Positions 22,863 through 29,868 of a stretch of DNA of 31,240 nucleotides are shown in pieces. The first letter of the stretch is position 1; every line of letters starts with the position of its first letter. Origin of the DNA: Clostridiales bacterium (GTDB taxonomy: Bacteria > Bacillota > Clostridia > Oscillospirales > Butyricicoccaceae); NCBI GenBank assembly GCA_004555915.1, contig SFJM01000025.1:1-31240 (forward strand), read 5' to 3'. The notes under the pieces were generated by a model. That model was not told the DNA's origin and made no database searches. It worked only from the letters and a program-made list of their open reading frames with translations. Position numbers and translations under genes: made by a program.

Positions 22863-23714
22863 ATGAAAAAAGGTCTGATTCTGGAAGGCGGTGCCATGCG
22901 CGGCATGTTCACAGCCGGTGTCATCGACGTGATGATGGAGCACGATATTGTATTTGACGGCGCCATCGGCGTATCTGCCGGTGCGGTCTTTGGCTGCAAT
23001 TATAAGTCCCATCAGATTGGACGCACGCTGCGGTACAATACCAAATTCTGTCAGGACCCACGGTATGCAAGCTTCCGTTCCCTGCTGACAACCGGTGACC
23101 TGTACGGCGCGGACTTCTGTTACAATGAAATCCCCAACAAGCTGGATCCCTTCGATCTGGAAACCTATCAGAACTCCCCCATGGAATTCTATGTGGTATG
23201 TACCGATGTGGAAACCGGCAAGCCGGTGTATCAGAAATGTATGACCGGTGATGCGCATGACATCTTATGGATGCGTGCTTCCGCTTCCATGCCGCTGGTA
23301 TCCCGCATTGTAGAAGTGGACGGCTACAAGCTGCTGGATGGCGGCATTTCGGATTCCATTCCGATCCGTCAGTTCCAAAAACTCGGCTATGACCGGAACA
23401 TCATCATCCTGACCCAGCCGCTGGATTATGTCAAGCCGAAAAATCAGATGGTGCCCCTGCTCCGTGTCATGATGCGTAAATATCCGAATCTGGTTCGTAC
23501 CATGCGTTTCCGGCATGATATTTATAATGCCACAACAGCGTATATCCGCAAACTGGAGCAAAAGGGCCGCGTGCTTGTCATCCGCCCGGAAGCACCGTTG
23601 GGTATCGCCCGTGTGGAGCATGACCCAAAGGAGCTGACCCGTGTGTATCAGCTGGGCCGTGATGTGGCGGAAAAACGGCTGGAGGAAATGCAAACCTTCC
23701 TCGCAGGTAAATAA
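22863..23714 (+). CDS. Patatin-like phospholipase (RssA-type)
   Basis: This is a predicted cytoplasmic acyl hydrolase with the patatin Ser-Asp dyad. The oxyanion loop is EGGAMRGMF (8-16), the nucleophile is S38 in GVSAGA, and the dyad Asp lies in LLDGGISDSIP (about residue 160). At 283 residues it has the usual length of the short bacterial RssA/YjjU-type family, which has no signal peptide. A start two codons earlier is equally possible, since AGGTG sits between the two alternatives' optimal spacings. The gene is monocistronic, with its own promoter and a strong hairpin behind it. The lipid substrate cannot be inferred. Confidence 0.9.
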   Translation: MKKGLILEGGAMRGMFTAGVIDVMMEHDIVFDGAIGVSAGAVFGCNYKSHQIGRTLRYNTKFCQDPRYASFRSLLTTGDLYGADFCYNEIPNKLDPFDLETYQNSPMEFYVVCTDVETGKPVYQKCMTGDAHDILWMRASASMPLVSRIVEVDGYKLLDGGISDSIPIRQFQKLGYDRNIIILTQPLDYVKPKNQMVPLLRVMMRKYPNLVRTMRFRHDIYNATTAYIRKLEQKGRVLVIRPEAPLGIARVEHDPKELTRVYQLGRDVAEKRLEEMQTFLAGK

Positions 23715-23717
23715 AAG

Positions 23718-23756
23718 AAAAAGCGTATGGCTTGAGCAGTCATACGCTTTCTGTTT
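23718..23756. terminator. Bidirectional terminator
   Basis: AAAGCGTATG (23720-23729) pairs perfectly with CATACGCTTT (23741-23750). It is followed by TTTTTCTTTTATTT on the minus strand (end of the ABC operon) and CTGTTTGT on the plus strand (end of the patatin gene). Confidence 0.88.
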
Positions 23757-23767
23757 GTCTGAATGAT

Positions 23768-24514
23768 TTACCGCTGTACCTTGCGCAGGAATGCCTGGGT
23801 ACGCGGATTCTGCGGATTGTCCAGCACCTCTTCCGGTGGGCCCTGCTCCACAATATAGCCGTCTGCCATGAAAATAACCCGGTCAGATACGGCTCTTGCA
23901 AAGTCAATTTCATGGGTAACAATAACCATGGTCATGTTCTGTTCCGCCAGCTGACGCAGGATTTTCAATACTTCGGTTGTCAGCTCCGGGTCCAGGGCAG
24001 AAGTCGGTTCATCAAAGAACAGCATCTGTGGCTTCATTGCCAGTGCACGGGCAATGGCAACTCGCTGCTGCTGTCCGCCGGACAGCTGGCATGGGTAGGC
24101 ATTGGCCTTATCTGCCAGACCCACATCCTCCAGCAGCTGCAATGCCTCCTTGTGAATCTCGGCCTTATTCCGCTTCTGTACATGAATCGGCGCATCGGTC
24201 AGGTTTTTTATGACGGAATAATGGGGGAACAGATTGAAATTCTGGAACACCAGTCCATAAAATTCCTTTACCTTTTTCAGCTGTTCCTTATCCGCATACA
24301 CACCATCTTTTACCGCAGTCTGGCCACCGTAAATCAGATCGCCGCCATTCATGGTTTCCAGCATGGTGGCACAGCGCAGCAGCGTGGACTTACCCGAGCC
24401 GGACGGGCCGATGATGGACACGACCTCGCCTTCTTCGACTGACATGGAAATATCGTGCAGGACATGCAGGTCATCGAAGCTTTTCTTTAAATGGTTGATT
24501 TCCAACAGTTTCAT
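23768..24514 (-). CDS. Polar amino acid ABC importer, ATP-binding protein
   Basis: This is the predicted ATPase of a PAAT-type importer (GlnQ/ArtP class). The 248-residue protein has Walker A GPSGSGKST (about 36-44), a Q-loop in FQNFNLFPH, the signature LSGGQQQR (about 143-150), Walker B LFFDEPTSALD and the switch His in VTHE. It is the third and last gene of the operon, 15 bases after the permease gene, with GGAGGAG before the ATG. The transported amino acid is set by the binding protein, not by this subunit. All catalytic motifs are intact. Confidence 0.95.
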   Translation of the reverse strand: MKLLEINHLKKSFDDLHVLHDISMSVEEGEVVSIIGPSGSGKSTLLRCATMLETMNGGDLIYGGQTAVKDGVYADKEQLKKVKEFYGLVFQNFNLFPHYSVIKNLTDAPIHVQKRNKAEIHKEALQLLEDVGLADKANAYPCQLSGGQQQRVAIARALAMKPQMLFFDEPTSALDPELTTEVLKILRQLAEQNMTMVIVTHEIDFARAVSDRVIFMADGYIVEQGPPEEVLDNPQNPRTQAFLRKVQR

Positions 24515-24529
24515 TGCCGCATCTCCTCC

Positions 24530-25183
24530 TTACTGATAGTATGCCAGCTTGCGTTCGATGGAATCCATGACAAACGCAACCACATAATTAAAGATATAAT
24601 AGAACAGGCCGGCAACGAACAGCGGCGCAATGGATGCATCTGCTGCAGCTACCTGCTTGGCCAGTGTGAACATTTCCGCATAAGCCAGTACAAACGCAAG
24701 AGAGGTATCCTTGGTCAGAGTAATGATTTCATTGGCCACCGGCGGCAGAACACGCTTGACCATCTGCGGGAAAATGATCTTGCAGAAGGTCTGGGTTTTA
24801 TTATAGCCCAGTACCTCGGCAGCCTCATACTGTCCCAGCGGGATGGACTGGATACCGGAACGATAGATTTCAGCAAAATATGCCGCATAATTGATGGAAA
24901 AGCCCACAATTGCTGCCCAAAAACGCCATCTATTGGATACCGGGATGCCCAGCAGGTAATACGGGCCGAAAAATACCACAACCAGCTGCAGCATCAGCGG
25001 GGTACCGCGGAGTACCGAAATCACAAAACCGGCAACAGCGGAGAGCGGACGGAATTTTGACATGCGCCCGAAACATACCAGCAGGCCGAGCGGCATGGAG
25101 AAAACCAGTGTCAGTACGAACAACAGCAGTGAGGCGGTAATACCGTTACTGATCTGCTGGACAACTGAAACAAAATACTGCAT
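24530..25183 (-). CDS. Polar amino acid ABC importer, permease
   Basis: The 217-residue membrane protein of the HisMQ class has about five transmembrane segments. The HisMQ-type segment LRGTPLMLQLVVVFFG lies near residues 70-85 and the coupling EAA motif (YEAAEVLGYNKTQTF) near 135-150. Only one permease gene is present, so the channel is a homodimer. AAGAAGG lies about 11 bases before the ATG. It follows the binding-protein gene after a 90-bp gap that contains a GC-rich hairpin. Confidence 0.94.
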   Translation of the reverse strand: MQYFVSVVQQISNGITASLLLFVLTLVFSMPLGLLVCFGRMSKFRPLSAVAGFVISVLRGTPLMLQLVVVFFGPYYLLGIPVSNRWRFWAAIVGFSINYAAYFAEIYRSGIQSIPLGQYEAAEVLGYNKTQTFCKIIFPQMVKRVLPPVANEIITLTKDTSLAFVLAYAEMFTLAKQVAAADASIAPLFVAGLFYYIFNYVVAFVMDSIERKLAYYQ

Positions 25184-25224
25184 GTTACGTATGCCTTCTT
25201 TCTGTTAAAGGATGGAATGCAAAA

Positions 25225-25250
25225 GCGGCGGAAAAGATATGCTCCGCCGC
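25225..25250 (-). terminator. Hairpin between binding-protein and permease genes, probable partial terminator
   Basis: GCGGCGGA (25225-25232) and TCCGCCGC (25243-25250) pair perfectly, with outer TGCA arms. On the minus strand only TTTT follows, so it would stop some transcripts or protect the upstream mRNA end. Such sites let the binding protein be made in excess over the permease. Confidence 0.6.
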
Positions 25251-25273
25251 CGCTCTGCATCAAAACGTATTAA

Positions 25274-26155
25274 TTACTTGCCCAGGCACCATGTGTCTGC
25301 CAGGAAGCTGTACGCGCCATCATCCATCTCAGACCACTTGGTGATGATTTTTTCTATGCTGCCATCAGCAACCAGTGCATCCAGCGCTTCCTGAACCTGG
25401 TCACGCAGCTCGGTGTTGCCCTTGTTGAAGCCGATGCCATACTGCTCAGAGGAAATTTCCTCATCCAGAATCACATATCCATCATCGCGGTTTGCAATTT
25501 CATAGTTTGCCACGCCAACGTCCATGGCAATGGCATCTACTGCACCGGATTCCAGATCCATAAATGCGGTGTTGTAGTTGGATACCTGAATCAACTGACC
25601 CAGGGAACCGCTGACCTTCTTGCCCACATCGGTTGCGTCCTCACCTTCCAGTGCAGCCAGTGCAGAGGAATCAGCCTGAACGTCCATGATCTTGCCGGAC
25701 AGGTCATCCATGGAAGCAATACCGGAGTCCTTCTTTACTACAACAACCTGAGAGTTGTCGATATACGGTTCCGACCAGGTGTAATCATCCTCACGGCCAT
25801 TGATGGTAAAGCCGTTCCAGATGCAGTCGATGGTGCCGGAGGACAGCTCCATATCCTTGGAATCCCAGTCAATCGGCTGCTTCACCAGCTCCCAGCCATA
25901 GTAATCGCAAACAGCCTGTGCCAGATCCAGGTCAAAGCCGCTGTAGGTATCGCCGTCCTTAAAACCATACGGCGGGAATTCCGCGTCAAAGCCTACGGTC
26001 AGCTTGGTACGCTCGCCCGAGCCGGAATCCACTGCGGAACCGGTTGCCACACTTCCCTTATCATCCGACTTGCCGGAAGAGCTTCCGCCGCAGCCAACCA
26101 GAGATACTGCCATCACGCCGGCAAGCAGCATTGCTGCAATTCTTCTGAGTTTCAT
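25274..26155 (-). CDS. Amino acid ABC importer, substrate-binding lipoprotein
   Basis: This is the predicted extracellular, membrane-anchored binding protein (SBP_bac_3 family) of the importer. Residues 1-21 are a signal peptide with lipobox VSLVGC, so C22 is lipidated. A Ser/Gly/Asp linker runs to about residue 50. The two-lobed domain starts at LTVGFDAEFPPYGF and has YSGFDLDLAQAV and WNGFTINGRE in ligand-contact positions. This pattern fits polar or neutral amino acids (for example glutamine, arginine or cystine), but I cannot choose between them. It is the first gene of the operon. AGGAGAAG lies before the ATG, and a near-consensus promoter is upstream. Confidence 0.94.
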   Translation of the reverse strand: MKLRRIAAMLLAGVMAVSLVGCGGSSSGKSDDKGSVATGSAVDSGSGERTKLTVGFDAEFPPYGFKDGDTYSGFDLDLAQAVCDYYGWELVKQPIDWDSKDMELSSGTIDCIWNGFTINGREDDYTWSEPYIDNSQVVVVKKDSGIASMDDLSGKIMDVQADSSALAALEGEDATDVGKKVSGSLGQLIQVSNYNTAFMDLESGAVDAIAMDVGVANYEIANRDDGYVILDEEISSEQYGIGFNKGNTELRDQVQEALDALVADGSIEKIITKWSEMDDGAYSFLADTWCLGK

Positions 26156-26207
26156 ATTTTTCTTCTCCTAACGATTTTTCTTTGCGCTATCATGTAAGCA
26201 CATTGTT

Positions 26208-26236
26208 ATTTTATCTTTTTAGCATGTTAAAGTCAA
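26208..26236 (-). promoter_or_regulatory. Promoter of the amino acid ABC operon
   Basis: On the minus strand TTGACT (26231-26236), 17 bp, TAAAAT (26208-26213), about 50 bp before the binding-protein start. Confidence 0.82.
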
Positions 26237-26345
26237 CAGCTTCCGCACATTTTTCTGTAGTTTTCCGGTTCTCTTTCCTATCTGCATGTTCTGGCACACC
26301 GGAGACAATGGTAAAATGCCCCAAACCGCCTGTATCATGATCGTC

Positions 26346-26377
26346 AAAAAACAGAAAAGCCGCCATACGGCAGCTTT
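26346..26377 (-). terminator. Terminator of the 100-residue protein gene
   Basis: On the minus strand AAAGCTGCC pairs with GGCGGCTTT (one U-G) around GTAT, followed by TCTGTTTTTT. It begins seven bases after the stop codon. Confidence 0.85.
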
Positions 26378-26383
26378 TTCCAA

Positions 26384-26686
26384 TTATGCAAGAACGCTGT
26401 CCAGATACCGTGCAATGGTATCATATTCCTCCGGCTGGATGTCCGGTGAAGCATCCTCCGGCACATAGCCCCATTCGTCCTCACGTTCTTCCTTTTCCGG
26501 CACAATACCGGTAATCTTTCCAAATTCGATACAGATGTCCGCCGAAATCGTATACCCATAGGTATTGAAGGAAAAGGTGTACATAGATGCCTTTCCAAAT
26601 TTCCCCATCATGTGAAACTGATCGTTTAGCTTATCCTCATCCGTCATGCGGTCAATATATTTCTGTTCCAGTTCCTGTGCTGTCAT
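26384..26686 (-). CDS. Small protein of unknown function (100 residues)
   Basis: I do not recognise this family. The protein is acidic and soluble. It opens with a helix (TAQELEQKYIDRMTDED), then a beta-like part (FGKASMYTFSFNTYGYTISADICIEFGKITGIV), and ends in an acidic segment and a short helix (EEYDTIARYLDSVL). AGGAGGG nine bases before the chosen ATG sets the start; the open frame runs 17 codons further up. It is a single gene with its own terminator, between the amino acid importer promoter and the divergent CbiT-like gene. The alternating beta pattern suggests a small alpha/beta fold, but no function can be inferred. Confidence 0.75.
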   Translation of the reverse strand: MTAQELEQKYIDRMTDEDKLNDQFHMMGKFGKASMYTFSFNTYGYTISADICIEFGKITGIVPEKEEREDEWGYVPEDASPDIQPEEYDTIARYLDSVLA

Positions 26687-26813
26687 TGCCGTTTTCCCTC
26701 CTCGGAACAATGGATTTTTCATGATAAATCGTAACATAAACCGACATAAAAATCAATTCCGTTTGTGTACCATGCGCTTTTTCCTACAAAGAACATCAAT
26801 TTATTTTTCAGTT

Positions 26814-26846
26814 TTTCGTGCATTTCTTACGAAAGTGTGATATGAT
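26814..26846 (+). promoter_or_regulatory. Promoter and inverted repeat before the CbiT-like gene
   Basis: An extended -10 TGA-TATGAT (26841-26846) lies 33 bp before the start codon and has no good -35. A perfect inverted repeat TTTCGT-N9-ACGAAA (26814-26834) covers the place of the -35, which suggests a dimeric regulator. Confidence 0.5.
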
Positions 26847-26879
26847 AAAGGAAATCCTATGCAAAGGAGTGTTTCTATC

Positions 26880-27785
26880 ATGGAAAACAACCTTTTTACC
26901 AATGCACATATTCTGGCATGGCTGCAATATTTTTCGGATCATTCCGAAGTGGATCTGGAACGGGTAAAAATTCTGGATATCACCCGTAAAAACAAAAACC
27001 TGATCCCCACTGTGGAGTCCCACCGTTCCGTACTGGTATTTACGGAAGCCGGCCATCCGGATATTTTTTATCGTATGTATAACGCCGGCCTGGGCGAATG
27101 TACGGTTATTTACAACGAAGGCAGCGAGCCGGAAGGCCCGATTCAGGAAAGCAAGGTTTATGATATGCTGGATCGCGGCATCAATGCCTCTGCCGGCATG
27201 CTGATTCTCAATCCGAAGGCACGCAGCACCTTCAAATTCGGTATGAGCAACCAGTCCTTTGCCTATGGCTCGGTCCGCTATGTGGGTTCGGAAATCCGCG
27301 CGGTGATTCTGAGCAAAATGCAGATTGACATGCAGAAAAATATCTGTGTCATCTCCGGTGAGTCCATCGCCGTGGAAGCTGCCAATCTGGCGGCAGAGGG
27401 CACGGTCATTGCGGTAGAATACAATCATCGTGACCGTAAGACGCTGGAGGACAATGTCAGCCAGTTCGGCCTGAACAATGTCACGATTGTGGATCATGTG
27501 GATGAGGAAACCATGGCTGGCCTGCCGGTACCGGATGTGACCATGCTGGTAGCCTCCGCAAGCATGGAACAGGAAATGGAATGCCTGCTCAAGCTCAATC
27601 CCAATATGGAATTTGTGGTATATACCCTGGATTTCCATGTTGCGGCAGGTATGCCGGCACTGTGCAGCAACTTCGGCATCCATGATGTGGACATCATCCA
27701 GCTGTCGGTTTCCAAGCTGAACAGCAAGCATAACTTCGATACCCAGCCTGCCCCGTGGATTATCACCGGTAAGGCAGGAGAATAA
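26880..27785 (+). CDS. CbiE/CbiT-like precorrin methyltransferase homologue with degraded SAM motif
   Basis: The 301-residue protein reads like a fused, shortened cobalt-precorrin methylase. Residues about 47-90 (RSVLVFTEAGHPDIFYRMYNAG) resemble the end of CbiE. Residues about 115-260 follow CbiT (SEIRAVILSKMQI, SIAVEAANLAAEGTVIAVEYN, then LNNVTIVDH). The glycine-rich SAM loop, normally DIGAGTGS, is VISGESIA here. The CbiE N-terminal GxGPG motif is also missing, so methyl transfer activity is doubtful. AAAGGAGT nine bases before the ATG supports the start. No other cobalamin gene is adjacent; the corrinoid methyltransferase island lies 10 kb away. It may be a repurposed Rossmann protein, with unknown ligand. 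Confidence 0.72.
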   Translation: MENNLFTNAHILAWLQYFSDHSEVDLERVKILDITRKNKNLIPTVESHRSVLVFTEAGHPDIFYRMYNAGLGECTVIYNEGSEPEGPIQESKVYDMLDRGINASAGMLILNPKARSTFKFGMSNQSFAYGSVRYVGSEIRAVILSKMQIDMQKNICVISGESIAVEAANLAAEGTVIAVEYNHRDRKTLEDNVSQFGLNNVTIVDHVDEETMAGLPVPDVTMLVASASMEQEMECLLKLNPNMEFVVYTLDFHVAAGMPALCSNFGIHDVDIIQLSVSKLNSKHNFDTQPAPWIITGKAGE

Positions 27786-27798
27786 GACCCAAAACAGC

Positions 27799-27847
27799 AA
27801 CAGGCAGCTCCCTCCCGGGAAACTGCCTGTTTTTTTCTGTCTTTTAC
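27799..27847 (+). terminator. Terminator of the CbiT-like gene
   Basis: AACAGGCAG (27799-27807) and CTGCCTGTT (27833-27841) pair perfectly, with an inner TCCCGGGA helix, followed by a run of seven T. It may also act weakly for the convergent TSUP gene. Confidence 0.88.
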
Positions 27848-27851
27848 CGGG

Positions 27852-28598
27852 TCACAGATCACAGATGACCTTGAGGAACAGCAATGCCAGAACCACCAGA
27901 ATAATCGGTTTGACAATTTTTGTGCCATTTTTCATTACCATAGAGGAACCGGTATAATGTCCGGCAATGCTGAATACCGATGCTGCCAGCCCCAGGGTCA
28001 GTACCACTTGTCCGCCGATGAGAAAAGCCGCCAGTGCGGATAGATTGGATGCCAGATTAATCAGCTTGGTATTGGCTGCCGCCTGCATCATGTCCATTTT
28101 CGCCAGGCCAACCATCACAAGGATCAGGAAGGTACCGGTTCCCGGGCCATAAAATCCATCATAGCAGCCGATCACCAGCGCGGCAATCCAGGTAATCACC
28201 AGCATCCGCCTGTGGGAAACACTTCCGCCCTGCTTTTCCACCAATGCATTTTTCCGGAACACAAATACCGCTGTTACCGGCAGGACAACCAACAGGACAA
28301 TTTTCAGCACGCTCTCCGGCATCATCATGGTCAGCTTTGCACCGATACTTGAGCCAATCAGTGACAATACAATGGCAGGGCCGGCAATGGACCAGTCCAC
28401 CCTGGTATTCCGGCAGTATCGGATGGTGGAAATTGTCGTACCCGTAGCAGAGGACAGCTTATTGGTGGCGATTGCCTGATGCATCGGTACACCTGCCAGC
28501 AGATACGCAGGCAGGGAAATCAGGCCGCCACCTCCCGCGATGGCATCCACAAAGCCTGCAAGAAACACCATCGGGCAAACAATGAAAAACTGTATCAT
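27852..28598 (-). CDS. TSUP-family transporter (TauE/SafE-like)
   Basis: The 248-residue inner-membrane protein has about eight hydrophobic segments in two similar halves. The family motif GFVDAIAGGGGLISLPAYL is near the N-terminus, NKLSSATGT follows, and the matching GCYDGFYGPGTGTFLILVMV and NTKLINLASNLSALAAF are in the second half. TauE/SafE proteins move sulfur-containing or small organic anions such as sulfite, sulfoacetate or taurine derivatives. The substrate here is unknown. AAAGGA lies nine bases before the ATG. It is a single gene with its own promoter. Confidence 0.92.
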   Translation of the reverse strand: MIQFFIVCPMVFLAGFVDAIAGGGGLISLPAYLLAGVPMHQAIATNKLSSATGTTISTIRYCRNTRVDWSIAGPAIVLSLIGSSIGAKLTMMMPESVLKIVLLVVLPVTAVFVFRKNALVEKQGGSVSHRRMLVITWIAALVIGCYDGFYGPGTGTFLILVMVGLAKMDMMQAAANTKLINLASNLSALAAFLIGGQVVLTLGLAASVFSIAGHYTGSSMVMKNGTKIVKPIILVVLALLFLKVICDL

Positions 28599-28635
28599 GT
28601 TGTTATTCCTTTCACATGTCTTTTACTCCTGCTCG

Positions 28636-28665
28636 ATTATACACTTGCGGCTGTGCAAAAGTAAA
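28636..28665 (-). promoter_or_regulatory. Promoter of the TSUP gene
   Basis: On the minus strand TTTACT (28660-28665), 18 bp, perfect TATAAT (28636-28641) with an extended TGT, about 38 bp before the start. Confidence 0.65.
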
Positions 28666-28913
28666 TCCTTTTCCAGCAAAATCTGTAGTCCTTCCGCCAT
28701 TTCCGACAGGAATTGCCTCTCATCTCCGATTCCGGGTGATGCATCTTTGTACCTCCTGTACATGGGCAGAATGTCACACACCATGGCTATGACACGTATC
28801 AAGGTAAATTTTTTCGGATTTTTACTTTTATTTTGCAATCATTTTACATGATATAACTATTTATTTATATTCACGATATATGTTTATGATAATCCTTTTT
28901 GCCCGTTAAAAAA
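28666..28913. other. Gene-free stretch, AT-rich in its right half
   Basis: Between the TSUP promoter and the next consensus promoter there is no convincing gene. A 71-codon minus-strand frame starting with TTG lacks a ribosome binding site and runs through the TSUP promoter. The DNA from about 28800 to 28910 is very AT-rich and may act as an UP element or curved region for the strong promoter to its right. Confidence 0.5.
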
Positions 28914-28942
28914 TTGACACTCTCCGTCGGAAATGTTATAAT
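28914..28942 (+). promoter_or_regulatory. Perfect consensus sigma-A promoter
   Basis: TTGACA (28914-28919), exactly 17 bp, TATAAT (28937-28942), also with an extended TGT and an AT-rich upstream region. It is the strongest promoter in the window and drives the reductase-symporter operon. Confidence 0.93.
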
Positions 28943-28954
28943 ATATCGAACTTG

Positions 28955-28989
28955 AGGGACAGACTGCTGTTCGCAGCCTGTCCTTTTTG
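28955..28989 (+). terminator. Leader hairpin with T-run, probable attenuator
   Basis: GGACAG, a bulged A, and CTGC pair with GCAG, C, and CTGTCC around TGTTC, followed by TTTTTG. It starts only some ten bases after the expected transcription start. No plus-strand gene precedes it within the transcript, so it is not an upstream terminator and should stop or gate the strong promoter. Confidence 0.75.
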
Positions 28990-29025
28990 TATGGAGATAC
29001 CGGAGAAAAGATTGGAGGAAACAAC

Positions 29026-29868
29026 ATGAAAAAAGTCTGGATTGTTGGTGCAAGCGGACGTGTCGGCTCTGCACTGCTCAAACAGCTCGACTGCCTGAAG
29101 TACGAAATCATGGTAACCGACGCAACAGAAGTAGATGTTACCAACCGTGAGGATGTCAATTCCTACATGAAAATCAGCCGTCCGGATGTGGTCATCAATT
29201 GCGCCGGCCTGACCGATCTGGATGCCTGTGAGGCGGATCCGGATGCTGCCTATCGCGTCAATGCCATCGGACCGCGTAACCTGGCTATGGCATGTGATAT
29301 GATTGAATGCAAGCTGATTCAGCTTTCCACAGATGATATTTTCGCCCAGAATGAGGACGGCCATCCGTACAATGAATTTGAGCAGGCAAATCCCCGTTCG
29401 GTTTATGGCAGATCCAAATATGCCGGCGAGCGCATGGTCACGGCACTGTCCACCCGTTTTGTCATCATCCGCAGCTCCTGGATTTACGGAACCCGTGTGG
29501 ATTTCGTTTCCAAGGTATGGAACGCGGTAAAGACACAGACCCCGCTGGAAGTGCCAATTAACCAGTATGCGGTACCGACCAGCGCAAAGGAACTGGCTAA
29601 GGTCGTTGCTTATTTCATTGACTATGACCTGTTTGGTGTCTATCATGCCGTCTGCCAGGGCTCCTGCAGCCGCTATGAATTCGCAAAGGAAATTTTGAAG
29701 GATATCGGCAAAGAAGTGGAGCTGATTCCGGTAAATACGACCGATGAAGCCCGTCCGCTTTATTCCGTTCTCGACAACATGATGCTCCGTCTGGATGGTC
29801 TGGAGCAGCCTGCTGAATGGAAAGCAGCTCTTGCTGAATATATTTCCGAAACAGGAGGAGACGAATAA
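29026..29868 (+). CDS. RmlD-like sugar nucleotide reductase (dTDP-4-dehydrorhamnose reductase family)
   Basis: The 280-residue short-chain dehydrogenase-like protein has the NAD(P)-binding GASGRVG (8-14) and the RmlD pattern NCAGLTDLDACEADPDAA (about 62-80). The catalytic YGRSK follows LSTDDIFA (usually STDYVF). In the classic pathway RmlD makes dTDP-L-rhamnose. No rmlA, rmlB or rmlC is nearby, and the next gene is a transporter, so the true substrate may differ. GGAGGAAA seven bases before the ATG sets the start; the open frame runs 13 codons up. Its stop codon overlaps the ATG of the symporter gene (TAATG). Confidence 0.85.
   Translation: MKKVWIVGASGRVGSALLKQLDCLKYEIMVTDATEVDVTNREDVNSYMKISRPDVVINCAGLTDLDACEADPDAAYRVNAIGPRNLAMACDMIECKLIQLSTDDIFAQNEDGHPYNEFEQANPRSVYGRSKYAGERMVTALSTRFVIIRSSWIYGTRVDFVSKVWNAVKTQTPLEVPINQYAVPTSAKELAKVVAYFIDYDLFGVYHAVCQGSCSRYEFAKEILKDIGKEVELIPVNTTDEARPLYSVLDNMMLRLDGLEQPAEWKAALAEYISETGGDE

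Noticed and set aside
28623..28838. 71-codon minus-strand frame between the TSUP and RmlD-like genes
   Set aside because: It needs a TTG start without a ribosome binding site, and its 3' part contains the good promoter of the TSUP gene. Internal ATGs also lack ribosome binding sites.
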